The translations under genes and the position numbers were made by a program. Below, piece after piece: positions 1 to 32,191 of a stretch of DNA of 64,000 nt (the first letter of the stretch is position 1; each line of letters opens with the position of its first letter). The DNA comes from Mesocentrotus franciscanus (Eukaryota; Echinodermata; Echinoidea; Camarodonta; Strongylocentrotidae). The stretch lies in assembly GCA_037976565.1 (NCBI GenBank), contig CP137680.1:24055171-24119170 (forward strand). Reading direction: 5' to 3'. The notes beneath the pieces were generated by a model, which did not search any database, was not told the DNA's origin, and saw only the letters and a program-made list of their open reading frames with translations.

Positions 1-82
1 ATGCCTTAATATTCTAAATATGGCATGTAACAGCATAAAAATCTGGACGGATTTTTATGCCACATGTTCGTGTAGTCCCATA

Positions 83-275
83 TACATCTTTCTTTGTACA
101 TTGCTTGTAACTTTACCCAGACTGGGCCAAATTTCTTATCATTTTGATGATTCCATAACCTTGCAGTACACACCAATACTTATATGCTAGATGATCAACC
201 TTTTCTGATCGATTCCACACCGTTTCTATCACAATGCAATCGCATGACCAGAACTCAACTTTATCTTTAAATTAT
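83..275 (+). repeat. Dispersed repeat R1, copy 1 (inverted partner at 9641-9843)
   Basis: About 200 bp from gtagtcccatatacatc to actcaactttatcttt recurs in inverted orientation at 9641-9843 with only scattered differences. A diverged direct copy occurs near 12975-13300. No coding content. Confidence 0.8.
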
Positions 276-1096
276 GCCTCGTGCTTCAGTGCTTCATTGT
301 TTAAAATGATGCAATGTTTCAAGGCTTTCACAGAACCTTTTTTCAATCCACAGGAAACCTTGAACTATTTTAAACAGCGTACTAAATTCTTGTCTCATGA
401 TATGATGAGAAGTTCTTTCTGCTCATTTGTCCAATGCGCCATTTCACACGCGTAAGCTGGCCGAGCATAAGGTGTTTATCTCGAATAGCGAATGAAAACT
501 CAAAGGTTACTCAATCCAAATGCAAAAAAAACCCCACATATAATGATAAATATCAAAGAATTTGACAGCAGACTTTCATAAAAAAAGATAACATCCCAAA
601 TAAACTTTATCCATTTTGTATCACTCAATGAGAACTTGAGAAGGTTACCTTAAACAAGGGATGTAAATGAAGTCAAGATTGTAATCATCATAACGAAGAG
701 AATATCATAAATTTTGCTTGTAATAAGCATTTCCTTGATATTATCACCTTTTTACCAACTGCTTAATAGTCAATATAAATAAATGAGCAATTGTTTTTGG
801 AATGAGATAACACATACAACGGCTTTTGACCCACGTGCATTGCTTCAGCAGAAATTTGGTACAAGAGGATTTTGACAATACTTTTTGAAAAGCCTGCTAT
901 TCAGTCATCCTTGGTAGCACCATTATGAAAATGGTATCATTAGACAGGATATTGGTTCTGCTTACAATAAAAGATATTCAAGTTCACATAGGTTATAACT
1001 TTTTAATTAGAAGCTATCAAAGTTAGGTACACTTTTTTGTATACGAACTGTAAATATATTATATAGCCATATGAACACAAAAGTCACAAAGGCGAT

Positions 1097-1131
<35 letters not shown>

Positions 1132-1240
1132 AATGACAATGGTGATGCTGATACTGACGGTCATTGTCTCGTATCTCGATCTGTCTTCCCCCCTCTCTCT
1201 CTCTCCTCCCCTTCTCTCCCTCTCCCTCTCTGACCCACAT
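1097..1240 (+). repeat. GAT microsatellite followed by CT-rich tract
   Basis: About eleven GAT units (from 1097) are followed by degenerate sequence and then a CT-rich stretch (1185-1235). Long His or Met runs seen in translation are artefacts of the repeat. Confidence 0.9.
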
Positions 1241-1493
1241 ACTTTTTTTCCAATAGTTTTTTTAATTGATTCCAAACAATACAAATCAATCTTAGAAATA
1301 AAATACAATTGTTTTTTCTTAACATGATTTCAAAACATTTTCATAACATAGATTGTACGATTGATGAAAACAAAAATGAAATCAGTTGTAACATAAAACA
1401 AATAACCCCATCCAACCAAACACACTACTAACCCCCTCCCTCCCCACCATGCGACACACACACCATGCATCCGACCATACTTCCACACATAAT

Positions 1494-1858
1494 CAGGGGC
1501 GGATCCAGCAGGCAGCAAGGGAAGGGGCCTAAAAAGGGGCCCACTTCGTGCGAAAATTTGAAAATCGTGCCGGTCGATTTTTCGCTCAGTGGGGTAGTGA
1601 GCACAAAAAAATAATTTGGCAACCGAAAAAAAAAGAAGGGTAATTTTTTTTCCACCACCACCCCTTGGGCGCCAGGGTAGTGAGCACAAATTTTTTTTTG
1701 GCACCCGAAAAATTTTTCCCTACGGAAGGGTAATTTTTTTCACCGCCACCCCTTGGGCGCCAGGAGGGGCCCAACTTCTTTTTTCAAAAAAGGGTGTTTT
1801 TACCTGTTTTTTTGTAGGAGGGCCCGGGCCCCCCGGGCCCCCCCTGGATCCGCCACTG
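1494..1858. mobile_element. Non-autonomous hAT-like MITE with 8-bp target duplication
   Basis: The 365-bp element starts CAGGGGCGGATCCAG and ends CTGGATCCGCCACTG. It is flanked on both sides by the perfect 8-bp direct repeat CACATAAT (1486-1493 and 1859-1866). CAG...CTG-type termini with 8-bp duplications are hallmarks of hAT transposons. It has no transposase. The interior is G- and pyrimidine-rich with repeated 'gtagtgagcac' and 'gggcgccagg' motifs. Confidence 0.85.
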
Positions 1859-2013
1859 CACATAATACACACACTGTTCCTAGCCCCCTCAGAATTACCG
1901 AAATTGGAGCGACAGTACAGACAAACAGAAACAATCTATTTACCAACAAAAAATCATTTAAACGAGGCTACAATAGCCACAATAGCCCAGTGCTAAAATA
2001 CACACGCGCACGC

Positions 2014-2014
<1 letters not shown>

Positions 2015-2052
<38 letters not shown>

Positions 2053-2215
2053 ACACACACACCCACCCACAGTGAAACAGATTCCCTTGCATTCAATTTA
2101 TTTTATACCCCTAGATGGCAGCAAATATATTATCACCAAAATCCAGCTTTAAATGATTCTAGTCATTTTATGGCGCATTATGGAATAACTGTGTACTTCA
2201 TATTAGGTAAGTGAC

Positions 2216-2265
<50 letters not shown>

Positions 2266-2330
2266 GAGAGGAGAGGGAGAGAGAGAGAGAGAAAGAGAGA
2301 GAGTGGGAGAGAGAGGGAGAGAGAGAGAGA
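2015..2330 (+). repeat. CA microsatellite and GA microsatellite
   Basis: A CA/CCA tract (2015-2072) and a long GA tract (2218-2330) are separated by about 145 bp of unique DNA. Confidence 0.9.
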
Positions 2331-2895
2331 TTTCATAAGTGTTACGTCACTAGACGAACGCACATACATTTTTCCATCTCTTGATTTTTTGGCATTATTA
2401 TTGCGTATACATGAAACCTTTTTATTAAATAGATAGATCTAAACACACGAAATAGCATTAATAATTGCAATTATATATATACTTAATTGAGATTTGACGA
2501 TGGAAATTCCCCAGACATAGTACTTATGCAAATCGCTGGGAAAACCCGTGTGTCTAAAAATAGCGCCGAGATGGTCATGTCATAATGTATGCGCATTAGT
2601 GCACACATTCTTACCCTGGATAACTTACTGTTGTAAACAGATACCTCACAGCTTTTAGTATTCAAATAAAAGTGGGTTTTTCCAATCCCATAAAACTATC
2701 GAAATTCGGAAGTGCCTCGCCAGAAGACATCACCATTTCCAATCATTTCAGCCCAGCTTTAGGTCGTCATTTTGACTTATGCAAGTTGGTTGTTGTGTAG
2801 TTCGTTGAGTTCGCTACCATATAATCTGAACATCGGTGTTTTAGACAACCTCATACAAGCCAGGTCTCTTTTTCCAACTGTGTCGTCATCAAATA

Positions 2896-23188
<20,293 letters not shown>

Positions 23189-23799
23189 CCGGGGAGTTGG
23201 GCAATCCCAACTCCCTGATCTAACTGTCGGTTTGGTAAGGTATTTCAATGGCCAGGTTCATGGATCCATTCTTGAAAGATGAACGTATACCTGGACACTG
23301 TCCGTATCTACCCGATAGTCAACCAACTTGCAGATTTCGGAGTTTGCGTCAAACCAGGACCAGGGCGTATCATCTTTAAAAAATGGACGCAAAGAACATG
23401 GCCTCCCTAAGTGACATTATCCAAAGAGGCTGAAGCTGAAAACTCAGGCCCATTTTAAACGACGGTGCATAAAACTTGCTTATATAATACGGGCACTCAG
23501 AGTTGCCGCGCAAGATACACCGCGAGCGCCGGTCTGTCCACATCGGTCTGTCCACTATATGGGAACAACATCCCTATATCATTGTGCATGTGGTGGACAA
23601 CCCTTTTGACAAAAGCAAGTACTGTACATGCAGATGTGCGGCTGGGTCCTTTACGCAGCTCCTTTGCACACGTCCAATAATGGCCAAATGAGACACACCT
23701 AAAACATTAATAATTATAAAAATATTAATAACATAACAAATTGGGGATGGGTCGGCAGATGTATAAAAGATTAATGACAGAAGATAAAGCATTTACCTA

Positions 23800-26700
23800 T
23801 TATTATTATTAATATTATTTTTTATTTTTAAAATAATTATTATTATCAAAAGGGTTCCTATTGCAGTGGTAATCGATTTATATTTGATACATCAGCGGTC
23901 AGATTAGGGCGAGGCAGTATTCAGTACAAATACACATGAAATAACACTGTAAACAAAAAGAAAATGTTAACAAATAACATAGGGAACGCTCATGTTGTTC
24001 TGTAACATGTACTTCCTCAACAATAGACAAAATATTTATACGAGACCTTCGTGAGCTCATGCTGTATAGCATTTAAATCTTAAATAATGCAGCATTTATT
24101 GGGTGAGGTCATTAACTCTTATAAGAGTGATTACTGTATGAAATTAGTGGTCAATAACAGTTATGTGCTACATCAACCTGCCTTTACATGATAATAAGTT
24201 ACATATAAAAGTCATGATTTAGGGAAATTAGATTCAATAATTTAGGTGATATTGATTTAATGGAGGCATGATCTATATGATTTTTATCTGACGTCATAGT
24301 GTTGATCAGCTTCAAACGTAAGTGGCGTGGTTACACATAGTTTTTGTCTTAACTTGACTGGGTTTACTCAAAAGACAATTTACGGTCTGTTTAGTTTCAT
24401 CGGCTCATTATGAAGCTAGAAACGGGACGAACTTCCAAATGCGGTGTAATGTAGTATCCCCCCTGCCCGGAAAAAATAAGGAGACTTCCTCTGGTCAGTG
24501 CACGATGAGGTTAAATCGCGATACGGACCTTAATAATCTAATGTTTCATTTTAGTAATTTTTCGCTGTCCTTACAACGTGAGATCCTACTTTCTAAGCAT
24601 GCCGAGACATCTCACATCGTATACGGTGGAAGAATGGGGTTATAAGCCTAATGCCCTTTCTTACATTTTCTATCGGCACATCTGTAATTTTTTTGGCAAA
24701 CGTCATAGATTCATTAATGACATTTTTGTTATTAAAAAAAAGAAGAAGAAGAGGAAGAAAGGGGGAGGGGAATCTTTTACAGCAGAACTGAACATCTGAG
24801 GACCTTTTGTTGGAAATTCTTCAGCAAACTTGTCAGCAAATAATGGTCTGACACCCACCCCTCTCTGTCTGTTTGTCTGTCTGTCTGTCTCTCTCCATTC
24901 AAATGGTCCAATGACGCCCCTGGAGTCATTTTGCGAAATAGCATCAAAGCAGTCAGTCATGATAGTCGGCTCCTTTGTGTATCTTGCGCGGTGGCTTCGC
25001 GTTTCTACCGAAACGACTGTTCATTAATGTACATACAAAATGACTAATATATTTACTTATCCTCTTATTCTGCCGTCTTATAGGCCAAAACGCTTAAATC
25101 TTGTAATTTCCTTTCAAATCTATGGCAAAGCGTTGGTCTTTCATTAGTTGTATTTTAGTTTTTGAAATTGAGCTAAAGTTATGCCAACTTCACGAGGGCC
25201 AATTCCTTTGCCCCAAGCCGGTATAAAACGACTCTGCTTTTAGCTTTGTCACTTCACCCTCCTCTCTCTCTCTCTCTCTCTCTCCCATTCCCTCACCCTT
25301 CTCTCTCTCTCTCTCTCTCCCGCTCCCTGTAATTTCTTTCTTTACCTTATATTATTTCTCTCTGTATATAAATATATGTATGCTATTATGTCTATGTGGT
25401 TATTTAGAACGAATTACATCTATTCATACAAGTTATATTAACTTATCACGATAACATAATATGCTAGAAGAACGTATTCCGAGAAACAATAATATGTGTT
25501 GTTGTATATAACTTCGATTCAAAACTGACTTGTGATCTGATTTCAGGCCTATACATTCCTTTCAAGATACACACATGTATCTATTAATAACCGGCTGGTA
25601 AATTGAATGTAGTTTAAAAGACCACCCCCCCCCCCTTTTTTTTGTATTTTTAATAAATGAGATTTTAAATACTGTCTTGTTGGTAGAATTGCCAATGGTG
25701 AGAAATTAGAATGAACAATATGATCTTTCTTTTTCTAATTCATTGGTTAATAGTTTGTGGACCAGCCTTTGATTTAAGTTTATATGTTTTAATATTGTTT
25801 CTAACCTTCACTATAAAATTGCGTTTTGCTCAGTATTCATCGTCAAGGTGAATATTTTTTCTTCTTTTAAATCACAAAATAAAGTTTTGCAATTCGAAGT
25901 CACACATTCATTTGTGAATGTAAGTTGCTATGATGTAATATGTATGCATGTATGTAGTACAATCATGTATCAGTTTATATCAATTTAATTTGATTTACCA
26001 TCAACTTAATATGCATATATACAGGGTTCGAAACTGCCTAAAATATTTGGTTGCACCATTTTGATTTTGTTGTTTTGAATATGTCCGTTACATCAGTTTA
26101 GTTGCCCCAAATTAAAATTTGTTTGTAGACTTTGAGACTGTTATGCCCATTGCACACGATGCGTCACTAACTTGCCTGACGTAGGACTGCGTCAGAGACT
26201 TAAACCAGCGTGTGAGGTTGTACGGGGTTTATGCGACACAAGCTCCTGCGACAATTGCTCCGCGGTAATTTCTTGCTGAGCTAACTGAATTCATAATTTC
26301 AACCTTCAATCCAACAATGCTCTTAACACTAACCCTAAACTAACCTAAAACCCAACTGCAACCCGAACCCTAAAGCCCGGAACAATTGTTACCGGAGCAA
26401 ATGTCGGATCACTGCCAGGCTCGATTAGCGCAAAGTAATAACTTTATTCAAAATGACGCCTCGCGTGCAACGGGTATTAAAAACAGAATTTGGTCAGATA
26501 TCAGATATAATAATGAAGAAAAAGGAACGGAGTAAGGGACTCATCTTTACCCGTAATAAAGGCAATCTTCAGTTCTGATTATGAAGAAAAATTAATTTCT
26601 CATAGCATACGACAGAAATGATGATGATGATGATAATAATAATAATAATAATAATGACAATATGATAATAATAACAACAATGGCTGCTCATATCCTCCGC

Positions 26701-28165
26701 GCAGTGACGCTCATGGCGCTTTGACAATATTACCCTAGTTTAATAGCCGAACCCCTAATGTTACTAGTATAACTGAATTTTCAAGATTAAGATTCAAGGT
26801 TAAAGATTTCTTTCTTTCTTTATTATCGTAATTGTAAAGCGTATAATAGAAACTTTCCACTATAATCCGCTATAAAAGTATAAGTTTAATTGTATATTAA
26901 ATATTATTATTAATATCAATGATTATTATTATTATGATGATTATTTAGATTAGAAATAAATTACATTTAGCAAGCAAATATACTGGATAATGTTAAATAG
27001 CGGTGTATACAAGTATAATTTTAATTATATTTTATTATTAATATCATTATTATTATCATTATTATCATCATCATCATCATCATTAAGATTATAATTGAAT
27101 TATATTTATCAAGCAAATGGCGGTCTTCTGCACTTTTCAACAGATAATTGTGATAATACTTTAAATTCATAATACTATATTATAGGAATATTAAGTTCGT
27201 TATTATATGTACATATGTAAATCGCATTTTGACATGAAGTTATCATTGTTTGCGTATTAGTATAATACCTTACGTTTATATATTCATTGTCGTTCAGTTA
27301 TTGTATTTGGAAAAAAGGAGAAATCAAATCAAATCAAATCAAAAATCAACTAAAAAAAAAAAAATGCTGGTTAATGTAAAATAGCGGTGTTACAGGCAAA
27401 GAAAGAGAAGGATGCCAAGCCGGCAGGCCTACTCATGAACACAAAAGCATCCCCACCATGCCAATGTGCTTCAGTGCATTTTATTTCCAGTGTATGTGTG
27501 ATTTGCACCAAGTGTTAATTTGTTAAAGTCAAAGACAGCCAAATTATTGCAAACACAGTCACAAAAACCTTCGAAAAATCAACTCAAGGCAATTTCATTA
27601 ATCTTGCGCGTCACCAATTGAAATGTGCAAACATAATAATGACCGATTACATAATCATGATTTCTAATATACAACGGGTATATTAATTAACCCATTGCCG
27701 ACTGGAACCGGGTGGGTTCTGTACCCATGTGATATAATATAATTCAGTAGTCTGGTGGTTAAGTTCATTTTTTAGTCTTTGTGATTGCGTTGACAGTGTT
27801 TCTTCTTTTCAGTGTATGTTTTTTGAACTAATTTTTTCTATTATGATTTTTATCCTTTTTTTCTTTAACCAAATTGCTTGATATACCATGACTTGAATAA
27901 CTTTGATACCTCAGTCACATGCACCAACGAAATCGACAACATACAAAAAACAGACCGATCAGAGTTTTACATTACCCCCCTAATTGCCCAGAATCTGTCA
28001 GTTTGGGATCGGTGTGGAGTCATTTTGGCGGTGTGACTGAGGTATGAGTAAATTCCTATCAGAATGCTTATCCCACACCATAACCAAAGATTACTTTTAG
28101 AATTAATAATCATTACTTAAAAATTTTACTGTTTGTGCTGTATATCTTTCCTGAATAATTACCAT
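23800..28165. other. Gene-poor AT-rich spacer
   Basis: I see no convincing exon. Contents are a TCTG repeat near 24870-24900, CT runs at 25261-25320, GAT/AAT repeats near 26618-26660 and 27035-27085, and an AAATC-type tail (about 27323-27345) like a non-LTR element 3' end. The sequence 'aatgt(t/a)aaatagcggtg' is repeated near 26990 and 27375. Confidence 0.55.
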
Positions 28166-28734
28166 TTATATATACGTAGCCTCTAAAAACAGGTTGGGTA
28201 AAATTGTAATCACGTTGGGTAAAAGTTTACACAACATTGGGGACATTTTACCATATAATAGTGGGTATATTTGAGCCGATAGTGGGTTAGATTTTACTTT
28301 AAATCCATGTATGTTCGTGTTTTTATTTTACCCAACATGGTAAAAATTTCACCCGAATCTTTAAGAGTGATTGTGATATGATGTACCAATTGCAAATTTA
28401 TACATCTAAATTTGCTCTTCGAATCGTTCGCAACATTCAAATTCACAATCTATTCAGTCAGTTTTCAATGGAGTCCAATCCAGTGTATTTATTGTAACTT
28501 ACAGACAATAAAAGAGCATGCACAGAAATGGTATGGTATAAAGCATTGTAACACAGTCTAATCACCTTATTGTGTATTGCCATATTATCTAAAAATTGAT
28601 TTACATGTATTTCCTCAATATTATTAGTATTCAACAAAGGCCCTAAATTAACCAGTCCAACTTTCATACTTGAGTTGTGAAAAACACAAAAAGTATCAAA
28701 TTGACAAAGAGTATGAATAACTTATGGGGCGTTG

Positions 28735-28838
28735 CAAGAAAGTTGCAATCAATCGCAAATCCTCCAAATCAAGCGTAAGTCTTGCGATTAATTGCAAATT
28801 TGCAATTGATCGCAACTCAACTTTCTTGCAACGCCCCA
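28735..28838. mobile_element. Foldback MITE F1, copy 1
   Basis: The 104-bp near-palindrome has ends TGGGGCGTTGCAAGAAAGTT and its complement, with TTA directly outside both ends. The 3-bp TTA duplication hints at a PIF/Harbinger-type origin, but this is weak. Confidence 0.7.
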
Positions 28839-28954
28839 TTAGTAAGAGAGAGAGAGAGGGGTAAAAGCTAGATCTAGTTAACTTAATTTAAATTTAATTT
28901 AAAATTTGAAAACTTTAATCCTAACAAAATCCTAGGAAATTTAGGAGACTATAG

Positions 28955-29057
28955 TGGGGCGTTGCAAGAAAGTTGAGTTGCGATCGATTGCAAATACAGT
29001 GTATCAGTTGCAAATTTTGCAACTTGCAATCAATCGCAACTTTCTTGCAACGCCCCA
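28955..29057. mobile_element. Foldback MITE F1, copy 2
   Basis: It has the same 20-bp termini as the copy 117 bp upstream and a similar length, with a different centre. The flanks (TAG/TAA) do not match perfectly. Confidence 0.7.
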
Positions 29058-29067
29058 TAAGTTGTTA

Positions 29068-29068
29068 A

Positions 29069-29107
<39 letters not shown>

Positions 29108-29290
29108 AAATTCTAGATTTCTACTCGGTGTTCGAGAAAATACACAAAAATACAACAAATAATGATGCTCCGTACACGAAGAAAGTGTTATAAAATGTTC
29201 GCCCTTATATATATATATATATATATATGAATATCATAGTCAAGTAATGATTATGATATTCATATATACATATATGTATAGTATATATAT
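29068..29290. repeat. AT dinucleotide runs and a 14-bp-stem hairpin
   Basis: AT runs lie at 29070-29104 and 29206-29228. Then ATATGAATATCATA and its exact complement, about 13 bp apart, form a strong hairpin near 29226-29270. Confidence 0.7.
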
Positions 29291-29299
29291 TAGAAACAA

Positions 29300-32130
29300 A
29301 CATTTTAAGATATCATACTAAACAGGATCATAGCCAAATGGCCGAGAAGCTATCAAGCGGGTTAAAGGGCACTATTATCTAGCAAACAGTGTCTGACATC
29401 TAAGATTATTATTGAAATGTGCTTTTTCATTTCAAAGAATACAAATAACTCTGCAGGAAATTGTATTATACACATAGAATTATGCAATACCGAGAGTCCT
29501 AATGACAAAAGCATAATATGCTACAGCAAAATGAACGAGACACAACGACTTTGATATATATACTTCAAAGAAATATTTACAGAAATCATTGATGCGCTTT
29601 AAAGATAAACGGTCATCAAGATATTAAGAAAATGGCATAATATCATATATATAAATAAAACAAAGATAGACTGAAACGGATGTTATATAGTACTTTCACG
29701 TTTTAAATGAATTTCAAGGCATTTCCACTTCCTCTTAAGTCAGTCGTTGGGGTCATTCGAAGTTACACCAATCTTTTTCCGCTGCCCGCCAATTTCTTTC
29801 TTTCTGCGAATAAAACCGGAAAACTCAATTTTGTGCACCGCCCATAGCAAGTTTATACATCTATGTTTTGGGGTGTTTAGCTAGTGGAAGTGGGATGATA
29901 TCCTCTATTTTGCTATCACGCAATTTTCTTATGCAGCATCTTTGTAAGTATCGACACTTTTTTGTTGGGGGCGTAAAATACAAAAGCCAGAGTATCACTT
30001 TAGGACCCCTTGGAAATAAGCTAATTGCCAACTGTCATGGGTTAAGTTATACAAAAAAGTAAGCAATTTTTTCGTTTCTCTGTTATACATGCCATGTTTA
30101 AATGGATATATACTTTGCGGATAAAATCAAACCAAGAAAACTAATAAATCAGTTATTCAGAATAAAACTTCTTGCACTATAAACAAATGGTAAAATTTAC
30201 CTCATATTGAGTAAAAAAAAGGAACATGCATGATTATTGGGCAAATCTTTACTAAACTCAATGTTGGGTCGGTTCTACCCAATTTTGCGGGTATATTTCA
30301 TCCAATATTATTAAATTTTAACCAACAAACATACATATCTCATTACAATCCAATATTTGGTAAAATTGAACCCAACTTATTTTGGAGTGTGTGATTTATT
30401 TACCATGAGGTTCTATGTACTAATTCACCCCTCGGGATGGCGTGTGGAGTTGGAGTGAAATAAGATTTAAATTCAATACATCAATAACAAACGCGTACAA
30501 GGAAGTAATTCTCATCAAGTGTTCGCTGTTTGCTATAATTAAAATATGCTTTGGAATAAGGAAGAAATATATCTCCGAAACTAAAAAGGTATAAAGAATA
30601 TCAATTGTTGTGTACTCCTAAAAACAGAAATGATTGAAAAGAAGAGTATACTTAAGTCGATTCCAAGAATCAAGTAAGAAATGTGTGTATGCCTCAAAAT
30701 AAACATGGTAATTTGAGACACTATCTCGCCCATCCAATGCAACAGAAATATGAGTAGGTTTACATTGGCAAGCAAATATTATATTAGAATCATGTTAAAT
30801 GTAATATTTAATATGTTGTGGATATATAATACGAGTTCATCAAACTGTTCTTTACATCAAGAGGAAACGGGAAACGAAGTAAATTATATATCTCTCAAAA
30901 ATCATTTATGTGGGTTTGGTTTGGTTTATAATTTTGTATCGCAAATTCCCATAAACACTGCGTACATCAATGTTAAGATAAACATGCTCAATTTAACCAT
31001 TTTCATATCTATTTTGAAAGACTGAACAAGGCTTTTCAACCTAAAAAACCAAACGGAATTATGCAGGCCGCCAAGTTTGTCTAAGCTTCAAATTTGATGA
31101 GCATTGCAATTCAATTTGCTTCAAACTAGAAGCAGTGACAAATGTATAAAACAATATCGCTTCAATAATTATTTTGACATTCATTTCTCAACCGTCAATC
31201 TGTCGCGACAAGTGCTGTATATTAACTCAAACAGTGTTCAAGTACGTTACTTCCTTTTGCAATATGACACTGTTCCTCCTCTACCCCAAATCTAAAACGA
31301 AGCAATCGAACCAAGATCTAAGTACATGTATAATAGCAAAAGTAAATGTTCTTGTTCTCAATTATTGCACTACTCCATACAATTGAAAAGTCATAGAACT
31401 GACAATGGAATAGTCAGTTCTCAAGCCAAGTATTATAACAACAAATATTTGTTTTGTTGATGGGGAGGGTGTTTACCTTTTTTCTTCTCCAAAATCACAT
31501 AAAGATTTTTGTCAGATATGAGATTTACTAGACACGAAGTAGAATGCTCTCTCACTGACTTTTTGCAGTCATATTTGCTATTGTTTTTTTTTTTTACCCC
31601 TTATTTGCGGACAATGGCACATTAAATTTTACCCTTGTCGTCAGAGGCCCTCCCCACTTTGATCCTCCTGCATCATGTCTGCCTGTCATCATGTAATTCA
31701 GTTCAATCAAAATTATTTAACATGATACCAAGATATCAAAATGTATACAAATTAATGAAACATAAATTAGATATATCATATCGAAACTGAACGCACAACA
31801 ATACATTTATAAGTAACAAGAGATAGGAAATTCATCGTTTCTGTGCTGAAAATGTGATTTTTCAAAGTGTTCAATGGTGTATACCTATCCAGAAATCAGT
31901 ATGCAGGAAGCGGAGTCCTCCCTTGACCGGCGGATGGAATAGGAAGGGTGTCTCGCGGCAGCCCCGCTTATCGTCGATTAATTGCAAGTTGTCAAGTTCT
32001 CCAAATTGCAAGTTAGTTTAAAATCAGAAGGAGGCATAAATCAGCTCGACCCAACGATTGACATGTTCTTGTATAATACATAGATATGTTTTCATGTTAT
32101 TCTAAATCTGTTACATAAGGACACATTTCA
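29300..32130. other. Intergenic AT-rich spacer
   Basis: No coding evidence. A diverged MITE-like segment with 'aaaacaggttgggtaaaatt' (near 28180) and 'aattgaacccaacttatttt' (near 30370) motifs suggests one more old repeat family. Confidence 0.45.
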
Positions 32131-32139
32131 ATGTCAAAG

Positions 32140-32145
32140 TTTATT
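32140..32145 (-). promoter_or_regulatory. Candidate polyadenylation signal of the GPCR gene
   Basis: This is a consensus AATAAA on the minus strand, 46 nt past the GPCR stop codon. It would give a very short 3' untranslated region. Confidence 0.4.
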
Positions 32146-32185
32146 ATGTTCACTAAGTTCTACAAAAGTTTCGATGTCTCTGACT

Positions 32186-32191
32186 TTTATT
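32186..32191 (-). promoter_or_regulatory. AATAAA hexamer overlapping the GPCR stop codon
   Basis: Read on the minus strand, the stop codon TGA runs straight into AATAAA (TGAATAAA), sharing one base with the hexamer. A second AATAAA lies about 46 nt downstream at 32140-32145 and is a more usual polyadenylation signal. Which one is used cannot be told from sequence. Confidence 0.4.

Noticed and set aside
24703..24960. Minus-strand frame with charged residues
   Set aside because: It depends on a TCTG repeat and an AAG-rich tract, and matches no known family.
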